Shown: positions 1 to 8,113 of the stretch, piece after piece
Layout of the letters: the number at the start of each line of letters is the position of its first letter
Numbering within the stretch: the stretch's first letter is position 1
NCBI GenBank assembly: GCA_002778195.1
Contig: PCDI01000002.1
Span: 1,757,628 to 1,821,627 of the forward strand
Length of the DNA stretch: 64,000 bases
Source: Raffaelea ambrosiae
Lineage: Eukaryota; Ascomycota; Sordariomycetes; Ophiostomatales; Ophiostomataceae
Direction: 5' to 3'
The notes under the pieces: generated by a model
Told to the model about the DNA's origin: nothing
The model's input: only the letters and a program-made list of their open reading frames with translations
The model's database searches: none
Translations under genes and position numbers: made by a program

Positions 1-922
1 TCTGGGAGCTGGACGACTCTTCCGAGGATGAGGACGAGGATGAGGACGAGGATAAGGACGAGGATGAGGAAGGAGCCGTAGGCGCCGGCAGCCTCGGCGG
101 CGAAGAAGGACGGGGGGGAGGCGGAGGCGGGGACGGTGCCGGCTCCGGCTCCGGCTTGTGCTCCTGCATGTCCTCGTCGTCGTCCCACTCCTCGAGAAGG
201 CCGCGGTCGGCGAGCCTCTCCTTGGTATGCTCGTAGTGGGGCCCGACATGCGGCCGCGGCTGGTGGCAGCTGAGCCGGTCGCTGGTCTTGAACGGTGCAC
301 TCGCGCCGGGGCGGAACTTGTCGGCGTCCTTGTAGGCCTGGTACCAGAGCGCGTCGGTGCGGTAGAACTGGGGGTTCTTGAGGACGTCCTGGTTCTTGTT
401 GTTCTGGAGGGCCCGGTCGCCGATGACATCGGCCGGCCCCAAAAAAACCGACGGAGCCGGCCAGCAGGAGGCGGAGGAGAAGGGAGTCGGCGGCATGCCA
501 CCCGGGGCCGTGCACAGGCTCGGGCCTTGCGGCTGAAACAGGTCCGGCCGCCCCAGGGTCATGGCCAGGAGCTTGCCGGCGAGCTGGTCTCGCTTCGCTT
601 CTTGCAGCTTGGGATGCATCTCGCTCACCAGGGCATGCAGTCGGCGGGCAAAGCCGGTGGAGCAGGGCAGCGTAGTGAGAAGCTCGATGGCCTCGTCCCG
701 GCTGCATGTGCAGATGTCCACGTGGACGGTCTTCTTCAAGTCCTCGACAAGCTCGTCACGGAGAGCCTGGAGGCGCCCCTGATAGGAGGCCTGGGGCTGG
801 TCGGGCGACATGGTGCGGTGCTGGTGGTGGTGGTGGCGGCTTCTCGCGAAGCTGTTGCGGTGTCGACGTTTGGGGAATTTCTCGAATTTGGGCAACTGGC
901 ACAGTCTGGAAATGTTGTCCAT
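1..922 (-). CDS. Hypothetical protein, C-terminus cut by window edge
   Basis: The minus strand is open without a stop from 922 to the left edge, at least 307 codons. I recognise no family. Residues 45-115 look helical and charged and contain CTCSRDEAIELLTTLP. The middle includes KNPQFYRTDALWYQAYKDAD. The tail becomes Pro-rich, then a long Ser run (positions 25-80, GAGGAC-type repeat on the plus strand), then Glu/Ser. Two starts are possible. The ATG at 922 gives a basic, His-rich leader. The ATG at 811 has a CACC context and begins MSPDQPQASY, so it is perhaps the better start. The structured centre with a low-complexity acidic tail would suit a nuclear or cytosolic protein, but this is inference only. 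The plus-strand frame at 158-964 is its antisense shadow. Confidence 0.7.
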   Translation of the reverse strand, partial: MDNISRLCQLPKFEKFPKRRHRNSFARSRHHHHQHRTMSPDQPQASYQGRLQALRDELVEDLKKTVHVDICTCSRDEAIELLTTLPCSTGFARRLHALVSEMHPKLQEAKRDQLAGKLLAMTLGRPDLFQPQGPSLCTAPGGMPPTPFSSASCWPAPSVFLGPADVIGDRALQNNKNQDVLKNPQFYRTDALWYQAYKDADKFRPGASAPFKTSDRLSCHQPRPHVGPHYEHTKERLADRGLLEEWDDDEDMQEHKPEPEPAPSPPPPPPRPSSPPRLPAPTAPSSSSSLSSSSSSSSSSEESSSSQ

Positions 923-1904
923 GACTTTTATTTTTATTTACGGGAGGCCCAACAGAGCCTATAAAATATGTTGGCGCGCAATTTGTGCGAGACTTGTAAG
1001 TTCAGGGTCCAAAAGAGGGCGGCTGGAGCCCTCCTGATTATTACAGACGTAACTGTTTACAACGTGCGAAGGACACGGCTGCTATATATAAGAACACCTA
1101 TCCTATGACAACAGATGTGAGAAAAAGAGCAGTCATGCTATTTTTGCCTCAGTGTGTCCAAATTGGTGGATTTGCTCCAATGTATCGTGAACTCCATTGT
1201 TCGATGTGGTCGATTGTTCAAGACTGCCATTTTAGGCAGAAATCCCACTGTTTCTGTCGACCAATGATTAGTTTTTCATAGCTACATATTCTCGACTCTG
1301 AAAATGTTCTTTTGATTCGAAAACCTCTTGCAATGTTCATTTGTTTGAATTGTTTGAATTTCGACTCGGCGTGATGTCACTCAGGTATCGCTTTTGCCAG
1401 TCTCAAAATACAGCTTTTCTTGTCATCAAGCTAGCACCAAAATACTCGTAGTCCTGCCAATCCCATTTTTGTACATTTCGAGAAACGAATTCTTAGGATT
1501 ATCCCATTTCTGTGAAAGGTTTGCAACACCGTGTTGCATATTTGAATTTGATTTTCAAAACTGAACAATACACAAATTCCACACCGTCACCCCTCGAGAA
1601 CAAAGAACATCTACGTAGATCTGCACAAATGAACAGCCAAATTTCAACAAGTCAACAAAACTTTGCTGTTGCATATGCAAGCCGTATCATGAAAGAATGA
1701 CTCTTTTAGTCAAACACAGCAGTTCATTCCGTTGTGTCATACAGTGGTGAATGTGTATAAAGGTCAAAACAGGCTCCTCTGAACTTGCACAATGGGAAGA
1801 CAGAATCATCCAAAAGCGCCAATTCAGTACAGATCACATGCATCCACTCACCAGATAGACTCGACTGAAGTCTCAACAACAACAATAAACAACAACTTAC
1901 CAAA
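923..1904. other. AT-rich intergenic region
   Basis: This is the divergent spacer between the minus-strand gene ending at 922 and the plus-strand gene starting at 1905. It is clearly lower in GC than the exons. A TATATATA stretch at 1083-1090 lies about 160 bases upstream of the minus-strand start and could be a TATA element. The last 40 bases before 1905 are a CAA-rich leader typical of fungal 5' UTRs. I see no other feature. Confidence 0.5.
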
Positions 1905-3212
1905 ATGCCGGCCAGAATTTTCGAAGAGAGGGCTTTGCCGCGCTCTGGTGCCAAGGGCAGAAAGGCTGTGATGTATCGTCAGCGAAATGCACGAAGTCGA
2001 TCTCCAGATCGTGAAAATGCCAGGACCGGCTCTGCTCAGGGCGACCGGCACAGAGACCGTTCCTATGGTCCCGACAGACGAAGTTCCCGGTCACCCGCGA
2101 CTGGCAGAGGTGCGCCCTCTAGAGGCGGCAGTTCTGCCAATGTGAGCAGAGACACACCCAGAAGCAGCAGCTCTGCCAATGAGGACAACAAGAAGAACGA
2201 CGATTGGAAGGATAAAATGATGCTGAATATGTTGAACAAGACCAAAGAAGACATGAGAAGGGAGATCACGGAGCAGGTGCGGAGGGAACAGATCGAAAAC
2301 AGCAAAAAGGAGGCCCGGCGCTCGATCCTCAGAACCACTGAAGACCCAGACAGGCATGGTATGCCACAAGAGGTACGTCACCTGCTGCATAGAGAAAAGC
2401 CGAGTCTCGCGCTCGAGGGGCCTGGCCCCCGGTCTGCTACTGATGCTACTAACTCCCAGGGCCGAGGTCCGTTCTCGACCGGCACGCTGGCCATCACGAC
2501 GTCCTCGGCAGGCACAGACGTGAAGATTGCCTACATCTCCGTCTTGTTCCGCCTGCCGTCCAACCCCAGCGAGCCGTTCATTGTTCATCCCGTGGTCCCG
2601 CAGCGGGAGCAGCGGCAAGAGTTGCCCTCTGACGTCCCCGACCGGTCTCATCGAAACCACCGTTCTCACGACCCCCCGTCTGCGACAATCCATTCCTCCA
2701 ACGTGGGCCAAGCCAAGGATGACGACGACAGCGTTTCTGTTTCTCAGGGCCAGCCCGATGATGCACCAGAAGGACAACAGCGGTCCCCTTGGTTCGATGA
2801 AACGGAAGACGAGAACGAAGAACAGCAAGAGGCCACACGTCCGGCCGCTCAGGCAGAACAGAGCCACAAATGCCCTGAGACGACTCTGTCCAGCCGACCA
2901 CGGCCTGGACACCTGCAGATTGGCACACCCGGCAGTGGGCAGGCCGCCGTGGCCACCCGGGCTGTCAACCTGGCCAGGATCCGCGCACGCCGGAAGAAGA
3001 ATGCATACCCGCTGCGTGCCATGAAGCGGCCAGACACCTCGAAGAAGTCGGCGCCCCCGCAAGAGCAGGGACAAAAACAAAAGCAAAAGTGGCCGAAAAT
3101 AGCTCCCAGCAAAGAGGAATTGCAAAAGGAACCGGCCAAGAAAAATATATTATGGGGCTATTTGAGAGATCGATCGAGCGGGAAAACGTATAAGGCGGAA
3201 CAATTCAGATGA
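1905..3212 (+). CDS. Hypothetical basic Ser/Arg-rich protein
   Basis: A single open frame of 435 codons; family not recognised. The N-terminal 90 residues are rich in Arg, Ser and Asp with RSRSPDR-type dipeptides, as in SR-like nuclear proteins. Residues 95-140 are a charged helix (KTKEDMRREITEQVRREQIE). A short ordered patch, VKIAYISVLFRLPSNP, lies near residue 210. The C-terminal third is basic with Gln/Lys clusters. An 87-nt segment, 2373-2459, has a perfect GTACGT donor, a TACTAAC branch motif and a CCCAG acceptor. It is in phase and stop-free, so the product is 435 aa unspliced or 406 aa spliced. The start has an A-rich leader and an AAAATG context. A nuclear location is inference. Confidence 0.65.
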   Translation: MPARIFEERALPRSGAKGRKAVMYRQRNARSRSPDRENARTGSAQGDRHRDRSYGPDRRSSRSPATGRGAPSRGGSSANVSRDTPRSSSSANEDNKKNDDWKDKMMLNMLNKTKEDMRREITEQVRREQIENSKKEARRSILRTTEDPDRHGMPQEVRHLLHREKPSLALEGPGPRSATDATNSQGRGPFSTGTLAITTSSAGTDVKIAYISVLFRLPSNPSEPFIVHPVVPQREQRQELPSDVPDRSHRNHRSHDPPSATIHSSNVGQAKDDDDSVSVSQGQPDDAPEGQQRSPWFDETEDENEEQQEATRPAAQAEQSHKCPETTLSSRPRPGHLQIGTPGSGQAAVATRAVNLARIRARRKKNAYPLRAMKRPDTSKKSAPPQEQGQKQKQKWPKIAPSKEELQKEPAKKNILWGYLRDRSSGKTYKAEQFR

Positions 3213-3411
3213 TGAGAAAAGTATTTTCAGACGGGGGCGACTATGCGTAGTTGAGAGTTTTTGTTTTGCAACGTTTTCCAATGATGAATTTAGATGAATT
3301 TATTGATTTTTATTTTTTCGCGACTTCTTAGGGTTGGCGCTTTCCTAGCGCAAGCTAATGCCCTAACTACATAAGCCCTAATTGTGACAAAGCCTTCAAC
3401 AAACACACAAT

Positions 3412-3483
3412 GGGCTTGTGGTTTAGTGGTATAATACTCCCTTAGCATGGGAGTGGTCCAGGGTTCGATTCCCTGCAAGTCCA
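3412..3483 (+). tRNA. tRNA-Ala (anticodon AGC)
   Basis: A full cloverleaf can be drawn. The 7-bp acceptor stem GGGCTTG/CAAGTCC includes the G3-U70 wobble pair that identifies alanine tRNAs. The anticodon stem CTCCC/GGGAG encloses the loop TTAGCAT (anticodon AGC). The T-arm is CAGGG-TTCGATT-CCCTG and the discriminator is A. There is no intron. The gene is identical over all 72 bases to the minus-strand gene at 12632-12703. Confidence 0.97.
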
Positions 3484-3491
3484 TTTTTTTT
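3484..3491 (+). terminator. Pol III terminator of tRNA-Ala
   Basis: A run of eight T directly follows the discriminator base of the tRNA-Ala gene, the standard RNA polymerase III stop signal. Confidence 0.85.
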
Positions 3492-3745
3492 GGCCGTCCC
3501 GACCTTTTTGCTATTCAATTTCTTTTCCCACTTCCCGCCCTACGTCATTGCCTTCTTGTGTCTACGTCAGTGTGCACTTTCGTCTGTCATCAACACGCTT
3601 TGATCTCAGCAGGCCAATTGGTTCATAACTATGGGGTGTTTTGCTGTTGGATTGGACCATACTCCTCGCTTCGTTCCCAGCCTCTTTGCCATTTCATCAA
3701 TTTCATCCGTTCACGTCGTCCATGCGTCCACCCTCCGCCCGTACG

Positions 3746-5482
3746 CTACAATTTCGCGCCGACAGACTTCCCGGCGCACGCTGGCCCGCCCAGCGACAGC
3801 GCGTCCTGCATCGCCGCCAGGGCGCCAAACAGCTCGTTGTCCGCGTTCCGGCGCGCCACGATCTGCAGGTCGATCGGCGCGCCCGCAAAGTCGCCGTCCG
3901 CCCACAGCTGCCGCACGTGCTCGTCCTCCTTGCTCAGCGGCGTGGCATCGCGGGCGGCGTAGCCCTCGGCGCCCTTGGCGCGGGCGAGGATGGGCGTGGG
4001 CACCACGACGCCCGGGTAGTCGACGTAGTTCCAGAAGGCGGTGTAGTTCCAGTAGAAGCTGGTGTCGTGCGCGCAGGCGGGGCCGACAAAGACGGGGCAC
4101 ACGAGCACGTCGACGTCCTGGGCGTTCCAGTGGGCGGCAAAGTCGTTGTGGTACTGGCGCCGGGCCATGCGCACGTCGTGCAGCTGCGAGGCCGTCAGCT
4201 CGCGGCCGTCGGGGAGGAGGGCGTCCTGCAGGATCCACTCGGTCAGCGGGAACAGGGGCTCCTCGGCGGCGGCGGCGGCCTCCCGGACGTGGTGGCCGCC
4301 CTCGGGCCAGTACTCCTTGCGGATGCGCCGGATGGCCTCTTCGGCCTGGGGCGGCGGCGCAAAGGCCTTGACCTCGAAGCGTTCGGACGACGACGACGCC
4401 AGCTGGGCGCGCGCCCACTCCAGCGCCCGGGTCACCGGCGGCTGGGGCTGGATGTGGCCGTCGTGGAAGAGGATCCCGACCTTGAGGGGTCTGTTCCCGG
4501 GCGTGTCCGTCCGGAGGCCGGTCCACGGCAGGGGCACCAGGCTCGGGTCCTGGAGGTGCGGCTGCTCGCCGAGCACGGCGCGCATGAACAGGTCCAGGTC
4601 GCGCAGGCTGTTGGCCATGGGCCCGGCGGAGACGGGGATGTTGAGTTCGGAGACGGAGCCGCCGTTCAGCAGGCCCTCGCCGGGCACCAGGTGGGTCGTG
4701 GGCTTGAAGCCGTAGATGCCGCAGAAGCCGGCCGGACAGCGGATGCTGCCGCCAATGTCGGTGCCGAGGCCGAGCACGGAGCCGCGCAGGGCGATCAGGG
4801 CGGCCTCGCCGCCGGTGGAGCCGCCGGAGGACAGGCCGATGTTGTAGGGGTTCAGCACGCGGCCGAGCGGGTGGACGCTCTCGAGGTGCATGATGGCCTG
4901 CGGCTGGGCGGTCTTGCAGTAGAAGACGGCGCCGAGCTTGCGCAGGAGGGCGACCACGTGGGCGTCGGCGGCGTCCAGCACGCGCGTGCTGAGGAAGCCG
5001 GCCGACGAGTAGTGGCCCGCCAGCGGCATGTGCTCTTTGAGGCTGAAGGGGACGCCGTGCAGGGGGCCGACGGGCTGGCCCGTGGCGGCCAGGTGGGCGT
5101 CCAGCTCCGCCGCGCGCTGCACGGCCTCGTCCATGAACCACTCGGTCAGACAGCCGGTGAGCTGGTGGGCGATGATGGCGCGCTTGGCAAAGGCCCGCAC
5201 GACGGCCACGGAGGTCAGCTGCCGCGCGCGGATGGCCTCGGCCAGGCCGACGGCGTCGTAGTTCTCGGTGATGAACAGCTCGTCCGGGCTCAGCAGGCCG
5301 CAGGCGCGGGGCACGCCGGTGACATCGCGGGGCGGGTGCTCGATGAAGGACTGCGGGATGTAGAGCGCCGGGGGCACGGAGGCGACGAAGGCCTCGACGA
5401 TGGCGGCCTTTTTGGCCTCGTAGGCCGGCGAGCCCGTCGGCACCGGCACGGACTTGATGAGGGGAAACGCCCGCGGAGCCAT
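3746..5482 (-). CDS. Amidase (amidase-signature family)
   Basis: An amidase-signature enzyme of 578 aa, near the usual fungal size of about 550. These enzymes hydrolyse carboxylic amides to acid plus ammonia with a Ser-cisSer-Lys triad. All three residues are visible: Lys149 in FSLKEH, Ser222 in GLSSGGSTGG, and nucleophile Ser246 in GLGTDIGGSIRCP. The Ser222-Ser246 spacing of 24 equals that of mammalian FAAH. I see no signal peptide, so the enzyme is probably cytosolic. The frame stays open to an ATG at 5629, but that extension crosses an 18-base G-run and reads as poly-Pro. I therefore prefer the ATG at 5482 (ACAATGG context). Substrate cannot be read from sequence. It sits beside three decayed genes, two of which also suggest nitrogen-compound use, and has GATA motifs upstream. 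Confidence 0.93.
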   Translation of the reverse strand: MAPRAFPLIKSVPVPTGSPAYEAKKAAIVEAFVASVPPALYIPQSFIEHPPRDVTGVPRACGLLSPDELFITENYDAVGLAEAIRARQLTSVAVVRAFAKRAIIAHQLTGCLTEWFMDEAVQRAAELDAHLAATGQPVGPLHGVPFSLKEHMPLAGHYSSAGFLSTRVLDAADAHVVALLRKLGAVFYCKTAQPQAIMHLESVHPLGRVLNPYNIGLSSGGSTGGEAALIALRGSVLGLGTDIGGSIRCPAGFCGIYGFKPTTHLVPGEGLLNGGSVSELNIPVSAGPMANSLRDLDLFMRAVLGEQPHLQDPSLVPLPWTGLRTDTPGNRPLKVGILFHDGHIQPQPPVTRALEWARAQLASSSSERFEVKAFAPPPQAEEAIRRIRKEYWPEGGHHVREAAAAAEEPLFPLTEWILQDALLPDGRELTASQLHDVRMARRQYHNDFAAHWNAQDVDVLVCPVFVGPACAHDTSFYWNYTAFWNYVDYPGVVVPTPILARAKGAEGYAARDATPLSKEDEHVRQLWADGDFAGAPIDLQIVARRNADNELFGALAAMQDALSLGGPACAGKSVGAKL

Positions 5483-5590
5483 TGTTGCAGGTTTCTGGAC
5501 CTCGACTGAAGTTGCAAAGGCAAGATACGGTGTAGTGTAGTCCCCACGAACAAACTGAGGATCACCAGAGTGGTATCTTGGGGAGGCGGC

Positions 5591-5608
5591 GGGGGGGGGG
5601 GGGGGGGG
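5591..5608 (+). repeat. 18-base poly-G run in the amidase leader
   Basis: Eighteen consecutive G lie 109-126 bases upstream of the preferred amidase start. On the coding strand this is poly-C. The run length may be unreliable in the assembly and would shift the frame of any start placed upstream of it. Confidence 0.85.
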
Positions 5609-5653
5609 AGGTAGTACGGAATCTTGCAATCTTAAATAGAGGGCCTCGCCTGC

Positions 5654-5881
5654 TTATCTCTCTCTTCCGTTGGGAGTCCGAGATGCAAAAGGCCAAAAAA
5701 TTAAAATAAAACACTTATCAGCTCGCCTTTTCCATGATGCAGGGCCGCAAGCCGGTTGGCTGCCCGCCCGTCCATGCAGGTCAGGGACGCACTGCAACAA
5801 AACGGCCAAACGATCCTCCCAGCTTGGACTGATGGAGTATAGCGCACCGTGGCAGCCGGTGGGCGATTTCCATGCCTATCT
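5654..5881 (-). promoter_or_regulatory. Three GATA-factor motifs upstream of amidase
   Basis: HGATAR-type sites read on the coding strand of the amidase: AGATAA (659-654 of the 5 kb block), TGATAA (720-715) and AGATAG (881-876). They lie about 170-400 bases upstream of the start at 5482. HGATAR is the binding motif of AreA/NIT2 nitrogen regulators, which commonly control fungal amidases. Single motifs of six bases arise often by chance, so only the clustering and the gene's function give weight. Confidence 0.4.
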
Positions 5882-6201
5882 CGACTGGACTGTGTCTAGG
5901 ACGTCGTTGGGGGGGGGGGCGGTTGAAACCCCGGACTTTAGTATGAGGAGGCCGCCACACAATCACTTTCGACTCCTCAAGCGGCAACAATTAGTGGGTC
6001 TTCGCAATTACATGCCATTGGGTGGAGGCGGTAGATCTCTCCCAGCAGGCCAGTCATAGATCTGAGCAGAGTTTTGTTCTGACGACATGCGGTTTGCACC
6101 GGGACTCTGGAGACTGGAAGGGAAAAAGAAAAAAGGAAAAGAAATAAAACAAGCCATTGACGGGAAAATTCCCTGCTGAGTTCTACTTGGTACGTGCTGT
6201 T

Positions 6202-6713
6202 CTACCCCGAGTGCAGCCAGGTCGACGTGTTGGTCCCGCCAAACTCTTGGAGGTTGGTTGGCACAAAGGCGCCGAGCCCCTGGACAACCGAGTTGGTCGA
6301 GAAGAAGCACCCGGCGCAGATCTGCTTGTGCACGTGGAAGGTGGCCTGGCGGGCGTGGTGCCAGTGGGCTGTTTCTCCCGGGTGCTGGGGGATCCGGGCC
6401 AGGGCGGTGGCCCGCAGGCCGCCTAAAACGAGTTGACCAACGAGCTGGACGAAATGAAGATGCGCATGCGGAAGGAGGGCTCCTTCGGTGCATACGACTG
6501 GGCAGAGACATTGCACGTGGAGATGAGGCCGAAGCTGAAGACGAGGCCGGGCACTAGGCGGAACACACTGCAGTACCGCGGTCCGACACATTTGAGAATG
6601 GCATTGCTGGGAACTTTGGCAAAGGTGCAGGCGGTAAAGAAAATGGACAGGATGATGTCGTAGCGGTAGCCGACGGGATCGAGGTCGTCTGCCTTGCCCT
6701 CGATTTGGCATGT
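6202..6713 (-). pseudogene. Broken MFS transporter relic (allantoate-permease type)
   Basis: Two fragments of one family lie on the minus strand in different frames. Positions 6713-6500 read CQIEGKADDLDPVGYRYD, then LSIFFTACTFAKVPSNAIL and KCVGPR. This is the TM1-TM3 signature of anion:cation symporter (Dal5/Tna1-like) MFS proteins, and it begins just after a CTGAC...CCAG acceptor. Positions 6330-6202 read VVQGLGAFVPTNLQEFG, which fits the TM7 region (vQGLgaFlPTi..lGft). The roughly 150-200 residues expected between them are absent, a frame change separates them, and a stop follows. No complete N-terminus is visible upstream. I judge it a non-functional deletion remnant. Family assignment is by motif memory, without a search. 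Confidence 0.6.
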
Positions 6714-7104
6714 CTGGAGAGGTCAGTCTAGCCGAACCAAGATGATACAGAGAAAGAACAGGGTCGGTGGTGCCAACAGGAAGCAGCCACCCACCCAACA
6801 CTGGAACGATCAATGGCACAGCACATGTGCCCTTCAGGAAGTCATGCTCACACAAAATCGTCACCGGACCGATGCCAAACATGTTGCGGATGACCTTCTC
6901 TCCTCGGCATCTGTCCGGTCACAAGCCAAAACAAAGACAGGAATCCAATAGAGTGAATACAGCGGAGAAGAAACGAAATGGTCCCTTGTTCCCATTTGAA
7001 AACTTGAAATAGGGACTTTGTACCTGCTTCATCCTCAGGAAGCCCCATCCAGGGGCATACATGAGGGCCGTCTGGGCAGGCTCCAATCCCCGGACGACCC
7101 CGCC

Positions 7105-7273
7105 GAGATCACGGCGGTCTAGTTTGGCGCGACCGCCGGCAGCTGCACGCCCGTGTACCAGCCCCGGGAGCCTGGGCCACGGCGTGCAGCTGCCGGGGCC
7201 GGCCATCGTCATCGGCGAGAAGCAGACCATTGTGGTGGTGCCCCACGTCCAGGCCTACGTGCTGGCGACGACC
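7105..7273 (+). pseudogene. Hydantoinase/5-oxoprolinase C-terminal relic
   Basis: The plus strand reads EITAV-stop-FGATAGSCTPVYQP, shifts frame near 7170-7180, and continues GVQLPGPAIVIGEKQTIVVV PHVQAYVLA. This pattern (TPVY, then a GPAi block, then TqtivVvP..qA) is the end of the HyuA/5-oxoprolinase family, ATP-dependent enzymes that open cyclic amides such as hydantoins and 5-oxoproline. The internal TAG at 7120-7122 and the +1 shift make it non-coding today. The stop could derive from TGG by a G-to-A change, the kind RIP or deamination would leave; that is inference. No upstream remainder of this roughly 1,000-residue family is visible. Confidence 0.6.
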
Positions 7274-7681
7274 ATGGAGAATGGGGGAAGGAGGAAGTGG
7301 AGGTCAAGGAAGACGTGGCTGCGTAGGAAAGGACACCAGAGAAGGCAGAGGATGGTGTAGATAGTGTCTGGTTTTCCAAGATATGATTGCAATAAATATT
7401 CGGATAAGACGCGTGTGTCAAGGGAGTGTTTCGTTGTTATTTTGTACGAAAAGGAGTCAAAAATAAGCAAAAGGAGTTGAGAGAGTGAAGAATGTAGGGG
7501 GGGGAAATGAAAGAGCGTAAACAACAAAGAATTCTGCAATTAATCGAATAACTAGCTATTTCGAGAGCCAGTAGGAGTTTGTTTCAAAATAGCAGTCGTC
7601 TACACCACCGGCTGCTGCTGCACCTCGTAGTGCAGCCCCAGTGAAATGGTCATGCGCAGGGCCAGGCCAATGTAGTTACAG

Positions 7682-8040
7682 GCGGCCGATTACCTGTGCA
7701 AGAAGACCCAGGTCGCGGCTGGTCGGCGGGCCAAGGCGGAAAGTCCGCTAGCCTGCCTCGGCCTGGCCAAGATGACGGCGCGCCAGAAAGTCTTGGCAGA
7801 GAAGGATCGAAACGTCCTCCTGGGCAATTGTCTCCACGGCCAGGCCCGCTTAATCGGATCTCGTCTCGCCCGACGCTATCCTCGACATCATCATGTCTAC
7901 CATGGGCACCGGCGCCGACACCACGGCCGGCACGCTGGCTCGAGGCCGACGACGACCGGCGGCAGCGGACGGACCGGGCGTTTTTTTGGCGTTCAGCGCA
8001 GGCAAGCGGACGTGCACGGAGATTCGCACTGCTTGGCTGG
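7682..8040 (+). pseudogene. Cytochrome P450 relic with internal deletion
   Basis: From 7682 one frame reads ADYLCKKTQ through EKDRNVLLGNCLHGQ, fitting the region before the I-helix. The next frame (stop at 7851-7853) reads SPDAILDIIMSTMGTGADTT then AGTLA. This is the P450 I-helix oxygen-binding motif (A/G)Gx(D/E)TT. Only about 20 residues later comes FLAFSAGKRTCTEIR, the heme-ligand loop FxxGxRxC, with the Cys codon at 8013-8015. In an intact P450 about 110-130 residues, including ExxR, separate these motifs. The final Gly of CxG is Glu here. There is therefore one frameshift or stop, one large deletion and one motif substitution. P450s are membrane-bound monooxygenases; this copy cannot be one. 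Confidence 0.72.
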
Positions 8041-8053
8041 GGATGAGAGAAGA

Positions 8054-8113
8054 TGCTGCCTCTGGTTGTGCTGCCTCTGGTTGTGCTGCCTCTGGTTGTG
8101 CTGCCTCTGGTTG
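8054..8113 (+). repeat. Four perfect 15-bp tandem repeats
   Basis: The unit TGCTGCCTCTGGTTG occurs four times without a mismatch, immediately downstream of the P450 relic's heme motif. Because the unit is 15 bp, all frames read as five-residue repeats. It lies in no intact gene. Confidence 0.95.

Noticed and set aside
3641..5509. Plus-strand frame of 622 codons
   Set aside because: It is the exact antisense of the amidase, which carries a full catalytic triad. Gly/Ala/Val-rich composition without motifs is typical of an antisense shadow in GC-rich DNA.
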